Assembly: GCA_963978545.1 (NCBI GenBank)
Contig: OZ021727.1
Span: forward strand, 50,234,487-50,298,486
Source of the DNA: Linyphia triangularis
Lineage: Eukaryota; Arthropoda; Arachnida; Araneae; Linyphiidae
Direction: 5' to 3'
DNA length: 64,000 bases
Part shown: positions 1 through 12,605 of the stretch, piece after piece
Layout of the letters: each line of letters starts with the position of its first letter
Position numbering within the stretch: the stretch's first letter is position 1
Notes under the pieces: generated by a model
What the model was told of the DNA's origin: nothing
Database searches by the model: none
What the model saw: only the letters and a program-made list of their open reading frames with translations
Position numbers and translations under genes: made by a program

Positions 1-2074
1 TACGTGTTTTCGCACGTGTCCACCAACTTAACATAAGGATACAAAATAGCAGTGACTGCCTCTCCTTGGTAGAGAGTAGTTCCCGAAAATCATTTACCCT
101 CATCAGGGATTCTTTTGTATTTTCCCGCACCCTATTAGCTGCAGGCACATGCAGCTTGATATTTTATTCCGAAGCCCTTGTGTGAAAAAGAAAGACCCCC
201 TTCAAACGCGATAGTCCATCAATTAACACCATGGGGGGGGGGGGGGGACTGGCGCTAAATTCTTGATCTACCTTTTCACTTACAGCTGAAGGGATTTATT
301 CAACAGTAAGATGTACAAGATGGATATTCGCACAAAATAGTGTGGGGGAAAAAAAACAAGGAAAAAAAAAACCAGTCGAATGAACAAATGCACATAATAT
401 GTATAACGAAGCTATGCGTATTACTCAAAGTGAAGTTATGCAGTTACTATTATTAAGTTATGCATTTTGCTCAAATAGTAGCACAATTATGGAGTAGAGA
501 AAAGATTAAAAAAAAAAAAAAAAAAAAAAAAAGGAAAAAAGGAGAAGAAAAAAAAAGGGGGAAAAAAAAAATGCCAGATACTTTTTTAAACAGACACTTT
601 CAACCCTTAAAAATAATGCATAATTAAATGTTAAAAAGTCTATTGAAAGTATTTTATATTACTTGTAAAACACATTTAGGCTGCAAATGGAAACTCTCCA
701 AACCCTCCCTTCTGAAATAAATATTTAAATCTTTTTTCCGTGATAATGAAAACGCATAAGATTTATCTAGTGAGGCTAAAATATTTCTTAAATTAGGAAA
801 AATAAATATTTTATGTTGTGAAAAATTGCAACTTTTGGATGCGCGAAGTATATTATTTTTTAAAAAATAATTTTAACTGCATATTAGGTAAAAGAAATGG
901 TCAATTGTTTGAAATAGAGAGTGTATTTGCATTTGGTGATATTTTTATATAAATTTATTTTATGTTTACTCTGAAAAGTGTATTTAACCAAAGGTTGCCT
1001 TATAATAATTTCAAAATTCAAAGTCTCAAATATAGACATAATACATAAAGTATAAATTAAATTTTAAAAAATTATCAGAGTAATAATCATAATAAATATG
1101 TTATTATTAACTATGTCAAAAAATAAATTAAAAATATTGCATTTTAAAGAATTTAGAGCAATATGAAGTTGTATAAAAATACGATTCATCTGGTTATCTA
1201 AGACTTTTGTCTCCCCTTAAATGCTTGCTTAAGTTATTATTTTTTAAATTTTAACTTTCAAAATCTATCTTTTACAGTAGTTATATATTTTTTAGTAGGT
1301 AGAAATCTGAATTTCGAAACTGTTTAATTTAATAATAAAGATATAAACACACTTTTTAGGCAATGAAAAATCTATTAATATTATTTTTAAATACACTTCC
1401 GTTTGACAATCATTCTTCATGTTTGTATCTTCATTTAAATTTCTAGATAAAATAGCTTTTTCTCACATTTTCATAAAGTAACCATGAAAAAATATAAAGT
1501 AAAATTTATAAAACGTGCCATTTAGAAATTAATTTCTTAACCAATTTATATTATTGAGTTTTCATCATTCAAAAAATTATGGGAACTACTGTAAATAATG
1601 ATTCATAATACTGAAATATTTTATATTCGTGATGTGTTTTTGTATTAAAAAATGAACTTTTGTTAAATAAATTTGTTTTATTTTTTGAGGTTTCAAAAGC
1701 ATTTTTTTTTTTTTTTCGATTTGCGACTAACGCATGCAGAAGCAACATCTAATGATGTATTCTTCACTAAGTCACTGTTAGTTAATAACTAAAAACTTTC
1801 TTAATATTATATGCTGTTATTAAAGTTATTTAAATTTCAAAACACTTACCGTTAGGGAAAAAAAAGGAAATATCTTTGCAGTTTTAATAAGTTAATATTG
1901 ATTGAGTACTTAATTAACTCATATTATATTAATTTTGTGTTAGTGTTATCTGAAAGAAAAAAGAGACAAAAACAGGATGTTGTTTTTTACGCTTAACGAT
2001 CTATTTTTATGCACAATGACGGCTCATCAAGCGACAACTACAGCTTAAAGTAGAATCCAAGCCAAAAAGAGCAT
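1..2074. other. Gene-free AT-rich DNA
   Basis: No coding region, RNA gene or clear transposon end was recognised. It holds a 15-base G run at 233-247 and an A-rich tract at about 509-570. The rest is low-complexity A+T-rich sequence with stops in every frame. Confidence 0.6.
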
Positions 2075-2160
2075 ATGTGCCTAACCTAAGATTCGAACTC
2101 GACACCTTTGGCATGCAAGGCCAGATCGCTAACAATACAGCCATCAACTAAGCTAAAAAC
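2075..2160 (-). repeat. tRNA-derived SINE head (relic)
   Basis: Read on the minus strand, this stretch has a tRNA-like layout: an A-box-like segment (TTAGTTGATGGCTG) followed about 40 bases later by a B-box-like GAGTTCGAATCT, then TTAGGTTAGGCA as a degenerate acceptor. The position of TTGCATGCC would fit a tRNA-Ala-like anticodon arm. It is too degenerate for a working tRNA and fits the internal Pol III promoter of a SINE. I could not define its tail or a target-site duplication. Confidence 0.5.
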
Positions 2161-4029
2161 CGAAGGAATTGAAAGGGTTGAAATGAAACTGGCTAAATAT
2201 TCCATATCTCGCTAATAGTATGAAAACGCAGTAACCTTTCCTCATTGCGATTTTAAATCATGTCGCCGAATACCAAAAACAATTTATAATTTTGTTAACA
2301 TACCAAGTTGGCGAGAAAACGTCGTCAATGATGAAACTTTCAAAGCTTTTATTAACAACATTGTGTGCCTAGCATGCAATTAAGCTCATGATTGAATCCC
2401 ATAGGCGTTATGCAATTTCTACTTTAAAATCGATGATAGACGTGTACGTTAGTGCTACACCATTTCTAAATGTTCTTAATGGAGGTCGGAAGGCTTTATC
2501 GAGACCATCTTAAAAAGGCCTTTTTTATGTACCTTTACTCAGAATTACTCGTAGCATCAGCTTAAGATTTTGTACAGCCAATATTAAAACACTTTGACAT
2601 AGACTAAGATATCCTCTTGTAAAACAAAAAAAAGTTTTGTTTAGGATTTATGATGTTTTGTAATTTTTTAATAAATTTTCCAAAAAAACCCAACATGGTT
2701 AGGATTTTTTTTTAAAAATCTAATCAACATTTCTGTAAAAGAATATGTCTGTTTGTGTAAAAATACAATATGTACGAGGGAAAAAAATTTCAAAGCAAAA
2801 TATCGAGTAAATCCTGAGAAAAAGGTACATTGGTATGAAAAAACAGCATTTTGAGAAAACAGCGTTTAAAGTACAAAGCAGACGGGCTTTTTTTTTCAGT
2901 GATGTTATTGTTTCAAAAAAATATTTGGAAATACTTCGGATGTGCGTATTGCCCACCAAGTTAAACTATTTTGTAGATAACATTTCAAATATTGTGATGT
3001 GCTAAAAACTTCAAAATGGGTACCGAGAAAAAAAATTGCCTTCCTACCCCTCTTAACTTATAACCCTCCGACCTCAGACTTTGTCACTCTCTGGGTCACG
3101 AAAGGTCACCCCGCCCTGACCCTATGAGGGGGGGGGGGGGAGGGATCTTGTCTGCTCTCGTAGTTAGCCGAAAGGAAAGTTCAATAGTTTGACAGGAGAA
3201 TGAATGAAATGATGTTCCCTTTCGAATGACGATGAGGTGACTTTTTTTTGAGAAAAATAAAGTTTATAAAAAGTCACTAGTTTAACTTAATGGTATAGAA
3301 CATTTTCGATCATATATTCAGATTAGGAAATTTTGAATGTAAAGAAAACTTTTCCGAAAGATGTTGTAAAAAAAATTTCTTGTGAAAATACGTTTTTAAC
3401 ATTTTAAAGATATTGATGTGAGTTTTTATGCAAATTAGACATTTTATAAAATGTAGGAAGTCTAGCAATTAATAAAATAAAACAGGAACCAAGCATGTGA
3501 AATTGAAAGTTTTCATTTCTTAGAACTGTCTCGAAACCAGTGATTCTTTGATTTGTTATTTTGATAAATATTTCTGAAAATAGTTTTTTATTTTTTTATT
3601 TAAAGGTACAATTTTAAGGCTCCTTAACTCATTTTGATTTCAATATATTTAATTTTCTATTGTAAAAAAAGAAACTTCCATTTTGTAGGTTTCAAGGATA
3701 TCAAAAATATAATTTTATATTAAAGCTTCCATCTTTATAAATGGAACTGCATTTATTTGTTTTAAATTACTTTAATGAACTTCCAAACTTAATTTAGATT
3801 CTATTATTTTTATTTTTATTCACGGCTTTTCTCAGGGTGACACTAAATGGGACAGTCCAACATTATTAAAAAGTTTGGAAACATATTTGAATGTATTGCC
3901 TGTGATTGTTATACTTTTTTTAATACATTTTTAAAATCAATATTTTCATATATCAATGCCCATAATTTTGTATTCAATTCCAAAACAAATTGCTTTTATT
4001 AATTTTTATTAAATCTTTTATATTAACTT
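2161..4029. other. Gene-free AT-rich DNA
   Basis: Nothing coding was recognised. The one landmark is a 13-base G run at 3128-3140 next to a locally GC-richer patch (about 3050-3140). The 79-codon open frame on the minus strand near 2.7-2.96 kb is low-complexity and unsupported. Confidence 0.6.
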
Positions 4030-4215
4030 CGATTCTGTCTGTTTGTTGGTTTGTCTGTTTGTGGCGGGCAAATCTGCGGAGGCTTAATTAACCCCCTTGC
4101 CATATTCCGATCTGTCTGAAACTTGGCCAGTAGGTTAGATGTCGGTGACAATGCATTGTATAAAATTTTAGGAGCTGTCACCAAAAGGTCGTTTTTACTC
4201 TATAATCATTACTGA
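4030..4215 (-). repeat. Dispersed repeat, related to the 63.5-kb array
   Basis: The segment around GAAACTTGGCCAG, GACAATGCATTGTATAAAAT and GCTGTCACCAAAAG is the reverse complement, with substitutions, of the units at 63.5-63.9 kb (there CCAAGTTTCGGCGCAATTGG, TAATGCATTCTCATCGAC, TTTTAGTGACAG). It is therefore a dispersed repeat. The TCTGTCTGTTTGT-rich start resembles stretches often seen in arthropod repeats. The class is undetermined. Confidence 0.55.
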
Positions 4216-4926
4216 ATACTACTAAATGAAAGCGCATTTGATCCGATTATTGGATGAAATTTTCCTATTGCCATCATTTTTTTAATTAAAATAAATAAAT
4301 AACTGGAACACGTGAAAACATAAGTTTATTATGGAGTATTGAGTCAATTGAACGTTGTGTTCAATTGAACGTAGCAATGCAGAAAGTAAAAGAATTTTAA
4401 CCTATTCTGTAGCCACAATTGCTTTAATAATCATAATAAATAAAAGATATTTGGACGTGAATGTATCTTTTGTTCTTGGCTGTCAAACACTATGAAAACC
4501 CGATCTGAGCTCAATATGTTTTCACTGCATATAAAGGATTTACATTAAAATTTTTGTTTTTTATGGGTTATATTTATAATAAGAAAATTTGGTAAAAATC
4601 ATTTGAGAGAAAGCATATATATTTTACTGAATGATACTTTTTCTGGACACAATACAGTCTGGACATTAATACAATTTTTGATTTATCGCGCATTTCTGAT
4701 TAAGCGTATTCGGTACAATTAATTTCGGTTCCAATCGAGTTCGCTGAAAAACTTTTGGTGTGACAACCGACAGCGCCAAACCAGTTTTGTTTATAATGTT
4801 TCTTCTTAACTTATTCTAACATATTCGGAAAGTGGTTTCGAAGACAAGATTATGGCCGGACTCATATTAAAGGAATAAAAAAGGATGTACAGAATTGAAT
4901 ACTCGAAAAGAGCGTTTTTAAGTGTC
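4216..4926. other. Gene-free AT-rich DNA
   Basis: No gene, RNA or repeat boundary was recognised between the dispersed repeat and the hAT-type element. Confidence 0.5.
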
Positions 4927-4934
4927 CATGTAAT

Positions 4935-6590
4935 CAGTGGCTGCTGGTGCAGGGGGCCAAGGGGGGGGGGGGGCTGGGCCCCCTCACTTTTTTGGACCCT
5001 GGCCCCACTTACATATATGCTTGTTAATATTGTTTTGTTGTGGGATTTTTTTAATATTTAAAAAAAAAAAAGCTTTAAACTTATTTATTCTGTCATTAGA
5101 CATTAACTATTGTGAAGGGAGCAGGGCGAGCTCTTGCAATAAACCCGAAAAAATTTTAATCAATCACAATCATTACTACAAAAAAGCGACCCTTCTCTTA
5201 AAGACTTAAAGATGCTAGTTTTCCTGGGGACAAAATGACCCCTTCTTCGGACGACCTTGAATTTGAAACCGATAGGGCATATAAGATTGCAACTTTCACG
5301 TGACATCCTGTTTTGCCAAAGCATAAATACAAAATTTCTAAAACATCCTTGATAACTCTGCTCTGGGGTGGACATCTCTGTAAAGGAATGGCCATTTTTT
5401 GTAGAGACGGCGATTGCACGTTGGTCCTCTAGTATGAGGGTGCGAAAAAAGTGGCTACAATAAATATCCATTGCATTCATTTTCGCACTTTGTTTTTCAA
5501 AGAGTAAGATTTTCTCTGCAAATTGTTTTTATTTAGAAATTTAATTTTTTCCCGAAAAATGTTTGAGTATTTAAATGTCGTCCATATGATCGGAAGAAGT
5601 GATTTGTCTCACATTAATATTTGATATCCTATTAAACTATTAACGTAACTTACAATCCGATGCCATCAACGGAAGAATTTCTATACAGAGAATAAAAAAG
5701 TTTTATCTTCAAAGCTGTTTAGCTTTTACACTTCGTCCAATCGACATGAGTTCATTTTAATGTGTTCTCTTTTCTTAATTTTATAAAATTATTAATTATA
5801 ACATGCTTTTCATTATATGATTAGGAGTAACTATTTATATTTAACGGGGGGGGGGGGTGAGCAAAAAGGTAAACTTTAACACTATTTTTTTTTTTTTTTT
5901 TTTAATTTAATTTTTTTTTTTTTTTTTTTAAATCTTACAGTGAGTCTCGATAATATTGTACTTATGGCTGTTCCTAATCACTGACCTCTGGTCATTGAGA
6001 TAGCGTCCAGCTCTTGGTAGGCTTCCCGGAAGACCAGAAGATCCTTAAAATAATCTCCATAAATAAAAAATTTAAACCCTCAAATGCATAGACAGTGGCA
6101 AGGGGGTGCAGATCGCATACAAAAGGGTGCAAAGCGGCTACAGCTTCAAACCAGGAATTTTCAATCTTGAATGAGTATCGGATTTCTTACGGAACAATTT
6201 ATAAATAGATATGCCGTAATTTTACGTTCAATTGAATAATTTGAGGCCTGTACTTTACTTTTTTGCCTAGGAATTCTTCGCTTCATTTTTAATTTTCAAA
6301 AGCAAAAGGTGCAAGTACATTCACGTCCTGACGTCGTCCATTCTCAAACGAAACATCGCGTCGTTTTCGTAATAATAATTCCTTTTATTGAAATATTTAC
6401 TTTATCAGATATCAGTATGCTTAGATAATTTAACTGTTTAATATTGTTGTCTTTTCCCATATATATTTAAGTAACATTTACAAAATTACATGAAATTCAT
6501 GTGTCTTGATATTTGCATGTTTCCTTCCCCCCATGACATGCAATTGTTAATTTGGGGCCCCTCACTTTTAATACCCACGAGCCGCCACTG
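4935..6590. mobile_element. hAT-type non-autonomous DNA transposon
   Basis: The element is bounded by imperfect terminal inverted repeats: the left end is CAGTGGCTGCTGGTG, and the right end reads inward from the opposite strand as CAGTGGCGGCTCGTG. It is flanked by a perfect 8-bp duplication CATGTAAT (4927-4934 and 6591-6598). An 8-bp TSD with a CAG-type terminus is the hallmark of the hAT superfamily. No transposase frame exists inside, so mobility would depend on an enzyme made elsewhere. The interior has G runs (4961-4973, 5846-5857) and a long T tract (about 5885-5930). Short open frames near 5.2-5.5 kb have no recognisable domain. Confidence 0.85.
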
Positions 6591-6598
6591 CATGTAAT

Positions 6599-7489
6599 TC
6601 TTTAAACCTAGCTGTGAATGATGCAGCGTCTTTTTCTACAGAAACAACTTTTTTTTGTTAATTAACACATTTTTTTGCGGTTCGAAAAAGCGTTGGGAAG
6701 TCCTTAAAAATGTTCCACAATTTATTCTAAAAAGCGAGCGAGCTCTACAAGCGAGCCCCAGACATTCCCACAATATGGACAATGGCCACCCACTCAGCAC
6801 TCCGAGTAGATGGGAGGGGAGGCGTGACCGGGGAGGAAGGTAATTTACTAGTATGCATCTCCCGTCAGAAATAGAACTTTATCGCCTTTTTTTTATCGCC
6901 AGTAACTATGATTTGGTGGGAAACCGCACAGTGCCCTCTGGTGAGCGAGAATCAAAGAAAAAGTCTTTGACAAGATCATAGATACAAAATAAAATATTTT
7001 CTAATCATTTAGAAGTTTAATATAAGTTTAAAAAAAAACGGTACAGGGGCATGATAAATTTTACAATTTTTGGGACGGTAACTTTTTTTCCATAAATATT
7101 AATTTTCTATGAAACCTTTATAAATGTTATGAAACACTAATACTTCATGCCCTAATATACGAGACAAAAGCTTGTACACATTTAGGGAAACAAATATTAA
7201 GCACTATATTTAATATTAATTTAATTTGTAGGATTATACATAAGGTTATATATATTTACATAAGGTTGCGTATAAGAATACAAAAACTAAATATGTTTTC
7301 ATATGGGATATATATATTTTTTTGCTATAATAAATAATTAATATCATTTTCCCAAATTTAAAAAGATTTGCTATTTTCCGAAAATTCCCTATATATATAA
7401 AAAAAAAAATGTCGGTCAATTTCCTTGCAAAGTCTGTATGATAGTAGAGTTTTGTACTACAATACAATTGCTATACCAAGAATCGTGAG
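6599..7489. other. Gene-free DNA
   Basis: No gene or recognised repeat was found. A 62-codon open frame at 6.66-6.84 kb crosses a purine-rich stretch and has no domain signature. Confidence 0.5.
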
Positions 7490-7570
7490 TACCATCAGTC
7501 CAGTGGCCATGTCAACGCGCTTCGGAGAAGACAGTCCCAGGTTCGATCCCAGGGTAAGTAATATAGACAA
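7490..7570 (+). repeat. tRNA-derived SINE head (relic)
   Basis: CCAGTGGCCATGTCAACGC followed by CCCAGGTTCGATCCCAGGG gives an A-box-like and a near-perfect B-box-like Pol III promoter at tRNA spacing. The T stem does not pair properly, so a functional tRNA is unlikely. A degraded tRNA-derived SINE is the simplest reading. Its 3' end is not defined. Confidence 0.5.
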
Positions 7571-7734
7571 ATCTGGCGTGAGTAATTTATAACTCCGATT
7601 TGTACTCTTAATATGTCACTGGAAATACTACAATATGAGAATTACGCGCTCTGGGTAAATATTTTAATTTGCAAATATTTTAATTGATATTTTCGACAAA
7701 ATAACGACCATCGTTTCGATATTTCTTGAGAGCA

Positions 7735-7960
7735 AAATTTTCCTCGGATAGTGCTCGTATTTCCCCCTTTTCGCTCGGCCTTCGAACTAATTCTGCTCGG
7801 CTTCTGCTCGAATTCGATCAGTTTCCGGACATCGGCCAATGGCCGGCCACGGGGACAAAATGGATTAGTTGCCAAGGGAAAGATAAGTTTAGGGTGAGTT
7901 TCCGGTGAATCGCCGATCATCGGCGATTCACCCGGGGATGGAATTCCGATCACCGGCCGA
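7735..7960. repeat. GC-richer patch with a 14-bp-arm palindrome
   Basis: This stretch is markedly GC-richer than its surroundings. It contains a perfect inverted repeat with 14-bp arms around a single base: GGTGAATCGCCGAT at 7904-7917 and its reverse complement at 7919-7932. Two open frames cross it, but neither shows a known domain. It could be the decayed end of a transposon or a regulatory patch. No TSD was found. Confidence 0.4.
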
Positions 7961-9117
7961 GGTAAAATTGCTACTAGGGATTGCAGTTTTGAACACTAAA
8001 CATTTAGAGTTGTGTTTTACAATCTAAAATGTAATTAAACATGCATTTATTAGCTGCAGTACATATACATTTGAAAGTTATTAATCCATTTATTAGTTGC
8101 AATAAAAATGCATTTTTTAAACTTAACTTCGAGATTAAAATATTGAGATAATGTTGTGTCAGACCCATTTAATGCAGGTGTCGGTTATTCACACATTTGA
8201 ATTTATATAAAAGTTTCTACAAGATAAAATGAAATCCATCTCATAGCAAATTAACTTCTATTAGTGATTCGTGGTCAAATGATCTATTCAAATGATTGAA
8301 ACTATATTTTTAAAACTTTAAGTTAAAAAAAAAACTGTATTAAATATATCCAGTAGCATGGAAATTGTAATGTCAAGACAGCTATCTACATTTATTATGG
8401 AAATTGGCTCACAAAGCTGCTATATTTGGTACAAAGCATAGTAGCCACACGCAACTGAAAAAATTGGAATTTTACAGGAAATGCGAAGGAACTCATGCAT
8501 TATGAACTTAATGACTCCTAAAAACTTAGAACTGGGGTAAAATATTTATAATATAATTTTTTTTTAAATTGATCATGTTAAAAATCAGATTTTTTGCACT
8601 AAAAGTATATAATTAATAATGATGTTTACATGACAAAAATTTCAGTATTATTCAAAAATTAATTAACTAATTAACATTTAACTCGTTAAATTTAGCATAT
8701 TTTTTAACTATTACTCGAGTTTTATGAGGTCAAGAAAAGAAATTATGGTTGAAAATTATTCGTAATATCGTTCTTAACGTTATGAACCTCCATCTAGTTT
8801 CTAGAATATATAGTTTTTATAAAAGAATTTTTTTAACAATAAAAGTAGACAAAATCGCGATTTTTTTAAAAACTTATTCATTTAAAAATCTAGCAAAATT
8901 CATTTTCTTTTCCAATCAATTTGGTTGTAGTTCAAAACATCTAATAGTTAATGCAGATTTTAATTCTCAAATCACAACAGTTACAAAACATGTGAGCGAT
9001 ATATACAGGTTAACATAAGATTTGATTACGATGAGTACAAAGAATATTTACAGTGTAGATGTGAATGGAATTTAAAGGTGGGTGTGACATTGGATTTGGA
9101 GGGATTTTTTTTAAAAC
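7961..9117. other. Gene-free AT-rich DNA
   Basis: No gene or recognised repeat was found. The 89-codon open frame at 8.75-9.02 kb has an A+T-driven composition (Ile, Lys, Phe, Asn) and no motif. Confidence 0.5.
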
Positions 9118-9524
9118 AGTTCACTTTCACTCAAATAGATTTTCAAGCAGAACCAATCAGCTCTTCGACTTCTCAAAGGCAGCTGAAGTAGGAATAAATT
9201 CCTGATCTGGTAGCACCGCTAATACATTACTTGGAGGGAAAGGTTGTATTGCTTTCCATTGGTTACCATGGCAACGGAATGGCAGCGTCGTAGCCCGAAA
9301 CGCGTTTCAGAAACACACGGTTGCTGTTCGGAGGAAGTTCACTTTGATTGGAAACGGGGTTTTTTCCTCGTGAATTATGCAGGCAAGAAGATGGTTGAGT
9401 ATCGATATACATTTTTTTTTTACTTACCGTAGAAATTGGATCTTCATTTTAGAAAATTGTAAAATATATAATTTTGAACTAATAAATTTAGATGCAGCCC
9501 GGCTGTAGTGCACGAGCCACCACT
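9118..9524. mobile_element. hAT-type MITE relic, same family as the 37.9-kb copy
   Basis: This segment aligns along most of its length with 38.13-38.48 kb. Shared landmarks are CCAATCAGCT, the run TTGCTTTCCATTGGTTACCA, GATCTTCATTTTAGAAAATT, and the end GCAGCCCGGCTGTAGTGCAC followed by GAGCC. The right terminus CACGAGCCACCACT is a mutated form of the CACGAGCCGCCACTG end of the family. The left end is lost or too diverged, and I found no TSD. It abuts a LINE remnant and probably inserted into it. Confidence 0.6.
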
Positions 9525-9910
9525 TTGCTCTACGCTGAACTTTTTCCAATAAATCAATATCTTTCTTGAGATGAGGCGACCAGAATTGATGACCAGATGA
9601 TTTTTTATAGATGCGGCCAGACCAATCCTCTATAAAGTGTCAAAATAATATCACTAGATTTAGATGAGATAGTCTTCTTGATAAAACCTAACATCCTATT
9701 TGCTTTTTTTACTTGCTATCTCAGAATGATGTCTGAACTAAAAAATTCCTTCAATTGATACCCCTAGGTCATTAATAACCACTTCCTCGTTGATTTTAGC
9801 TTCTTGTAAAAAAGATAGGTAGCGTTCATATTTTTATGATCAAAGTGTATGATTTGACATTTACCTAAATGAAAAGACATACCCCATTTGACAGGTAAAT
9901 GTGATAATTT
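9525..9910 (-). pseudogene. CR1/L2-type LINE reverse transcriptase remnant
   Basis: Read on the minus strand with frameshifts and stops, the sequence recalls the C-terminal part of a CR1/L2/jockey-type non-LTR reverse transcriptase. Visible pieces are INEEVVINDLGVSI, then KKANRMLGFIKKTISSKSSD followed by IILTLYRGLVWPHL, then a frame with PHLKKD-like and KVQRRA-like residues near 9530-9590. These follow the family order (DLGV, ANR-LGFIKR, LYK-LVRPHLEY, FWSPHLKKDI-LLEKVQRRA). It is a dead fragment whose last codons run directly into the hAT end. Confidence 0.65.
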
Positions 9911-9925
9911 ATTTCAGTTCACTTA

Positions 9926-10727
9926 CAGCTGTGCAATCTGTTCCATTCCTTGACACAATAGAGACCTTAACTTTGTTTTGACAAATTTTACAGTTGTGTC
10001 ATTGTTCCACCATAGCGTTGATATGATTTTCTCTTAGCTGAGTTCATTATTTTTGGGGACAAGACAATACAGTAATTTATTAATTCAGAATGAAATTATT
10101 TCGGCACAAATTTTCCAGACCAGAAATCAAACAGCAACAACAATCTAGTTTCAAAAGATAAAATTAAAAAATTAAATGTTTTAACTTGAAAATAAATGAA
10201 TCTTTACTTATAAAAGGCGAAATATTAATTCTTTAAAAAAAAAATCTAGTTAAAAATTGTTATTGCTACCGAACATGTGGATGTTTATAACAAACATTCC
10301 CATGGAAATGAGAGAAACAACTAATTTTTGAATGAACAACAACCATGGCTATTCTAAGGTTCAGGTGCCACTTAAAATTCAAGAAGGTAGATTATTATGC
10401 TTATATTTTTAATTTGAAAATTATCAAAATTTTAAGATGGGTCTGAAGAAAACAGACAATTGAGAGCGACGCATATCCCCCCCCCTCCCCCCCAGTGTTA
10501 CTACCTTTGGTTGATGCTGCCATCTAGCGTTGCTTATTCTAACTCAATATTCAATTTCATCACACACAATGTCTAGATAACTTTTTTTTTTTTAAATACT
10601 GAAAAATTCTGTGAAATATTTTATTATTTTATGATTTAAAAAGATGAATTTGCATAAAATTTTCTGTTTTTACCAACCTACATGGAATATACGGACATAA
10701 AAGAAGAAAGAAAAAAAAAGACAATTT
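9926..10727. other. Gene-free AT-rich DNA
   Basis: No gene was recognised. A C-rich tract at about 10,477-10,493 resembles the C or G runs found at transposon-like ends elsewhere in this window, but no partner end was seen. Confidence 0.45.
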
Positions 10728-10795
10728 ACGTAGCTAAGGGAATCGATCCTTGTCATGGCTTACTAATACTGCTCAACTCACGAGCATTAGTTGAA
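10728..10795 (-). repeat. Possible tRNA-derived SINE relic
   Basis: On the minus strand, GCTCGTGAGTTGAGCAG followed at tRNA spacing by AAGGATCGATTCCCTT resembles the D and T arms of a tRNA; the B box has one mismatch to GGTTCGANTCC. The anticodon stem is poor, so a SINE relic is more likely than a tRNA gene. Confidence 0.3.
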
Positions 10796-11550
10796 ACTGT
10801 TTTCGTTCCCTTTCTAAAAAACTAAAGAAACTCTACTTATCCGTACAGATACCAACTGATCTGTTCCACTATCACATTATTTCGCAAGACTTAGCTTCAA
10901 CACAATAGAACGAAAATTCTAATTCACGTGGGATATCAGATTATGAAAAAATATTTGCCCATTTGGTGATTCGAAAGAACAAAAAGAGAAAAATAGTAAA
11001 ATTTTGCATAATATATGATTGTGTATTTTCTGAACTGTCTAATTCAAAGTTTATCTGAATTCTGTCAAAATACTTTCATTCGAGAAACAATACTGTGCAC
11101 ATTAATACGGTTCTTTTAAACTTGAGACAAATACATTATTTTTTCAATTATTATTATAATTTAATATACTTCGAGAAAGGGAAAAGAAATATATTTTGTT
11201 GTTTCAAAACTTCAAGACACGTACAAAAGTAATTTACAAAAGAAATTATGATGTTGAAGTGTCTATTTTGTTAGCAATAGGAGTAGACGAATTAACTTTT
11301 AATATTATATAAATCCTAAGTCAATATACGTTAAATAAATATATTCTTATCATTTTATCCTGAGCAAGTCTAATGTAACATACTGTTGAAAACATATACC
11401 ACCTTCATAATTTTATTAAAATAAAGGAGATTATTGAAATAGAATAGAAAAGTCAAATTCCTAGTTCTGCGACGTGGTTAGTTATTATTATTATTTTTTT
11501 TTTAATCTTTTTTTAATCCAATTGCATACTATTCTGTCTATTAGTAAGTA

Positions 11551-11762
11551 ATTGAAGGTGTATTGTTGTAAAATATTGTGACTATAGTTGGATATACGTG
11601 TTGTAACAACTACTTTCATAAGTTTTTAAAAATTACTGAAAAGAAGAGTTTAACTAATACCTAATTTTAATTTTTGAGTACATGAAGTCAATATAACGTA
11701 TCTAAATTTAAACTGTATACTTTAATATTGTTATTTGACATAAATTATTTCATTGTAGTGAA
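11551..11762 (+). repeat. Direct repeat, copy 1
   Basis: This segment matches 12,606-12,823 in the same orientation. Shared blocks include TTGTTGTAAAA, CAACAACTACTTT..ATAA, GTCAATATAAC and the run CTTTAATATTGTTATTTG. Substitutions and small indels are scattered along it. Together with the second copy it flanks the dispersed repeat at 11.8-12.56 kb, as an old local duplication interrupted by an insertion would. Confidence 0.6.
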
Positions 11763-11807
11763 GTAGTCAATTGTAGTGGCCAGTTATTAAATTTTTTTTT
11801 TTTTTTA

Positions 11808-12560
11808 CTTTTAATTACCCATATGTATACATAGGATAATGGAAGTATAGCATTCGGTCAAAAAAAAAAAATCGATTTCTTTCTCCGCGTTTTGGAACAT
11901 CCTGATTTAAAAAAAGTGATATAGAAAAAATTTCTGTCTGTGCGTGTATGTATGTGTGTCTGTGATCAGCATAACTCTCGAACAAATTGACTTACGATGT
12001 TCAAATTTGAGATGAGGGTTAGTGGTGGCCATGGGATCTCCCATTAAAGGTTTTCGTCAAAAGCGCGCATGCGCATAAGGTAGCTGAAATTGAAAAAATC
12101 ATGTTTTTCGATTATTGTAAAGAAACTGCTCCAACGATTTTGATAAAAATCGCTGTGGTAATACCTCTTATGGTGTTCTAAACATCCCCACCCCCGAAAT
12201 TCCCGTAAAAATGTTTTAGTGGCGTAAAAAATTGAAAAACGAATACTTTCAACACAGAGTTCTCTTGCCTTAAGCATACCTCAGCAAGGATCGTTTTTTC
12301 TTCTCACCTCAGTTTCGCTTATAACAAAGGATAATATAAAGATTATCTAAGAGTATATAGCCAAAATCACCATTTTGGAGAAGTTTTTTCTTTCTTTTTT
12401 TCTTAGACCCATACAAGAATTATTGCAAAAAATATCGCCAAACTGACAATTTCCTCTAATGAATGATGGAAATATAAAAACGGTAAATGACACAAATCGT
12501 GACCATCGCACAAATCCACGTCAGTATTATAGTGTAATTGAAAGTTGTGCGATGTTCCAC
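11808..12560 (+). repeat. Dispersed repeat family, copy 1
   Basis: A T-tract and TTACTTTTAATTACCCATAT open a segment that recurs at 12.88-13.42 kb (inverted) and 18.9-19.57 kb (same strand). Common landmarks in order are GGATAATGRAAGTAT, GAAAAAATTTCTGT, TGATCAGCATAACTC, GGTTTTCGTCAAA, AAGGTAGCTGAAATTGAAAA, GATTTTGATMAAAATCGCTG and AACGGTAAATKACAC. No coding region or TSD was found. It could be a non-autonomous element or the 3' part of a larger one. Confidence 0.6.
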
Positions 12561-12605
12561 ACCCCTAGTTTATCTAATTCATTCCATTCTCCTTAATGGT
12601 ATGTA

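Noticed and set aside
7642..7953. 103-codon minus-strand frame over the GC-rich patch
   Set aside because: It overlaps an opposite-strand frame and a palindrome, has no domain and shows no gene context.
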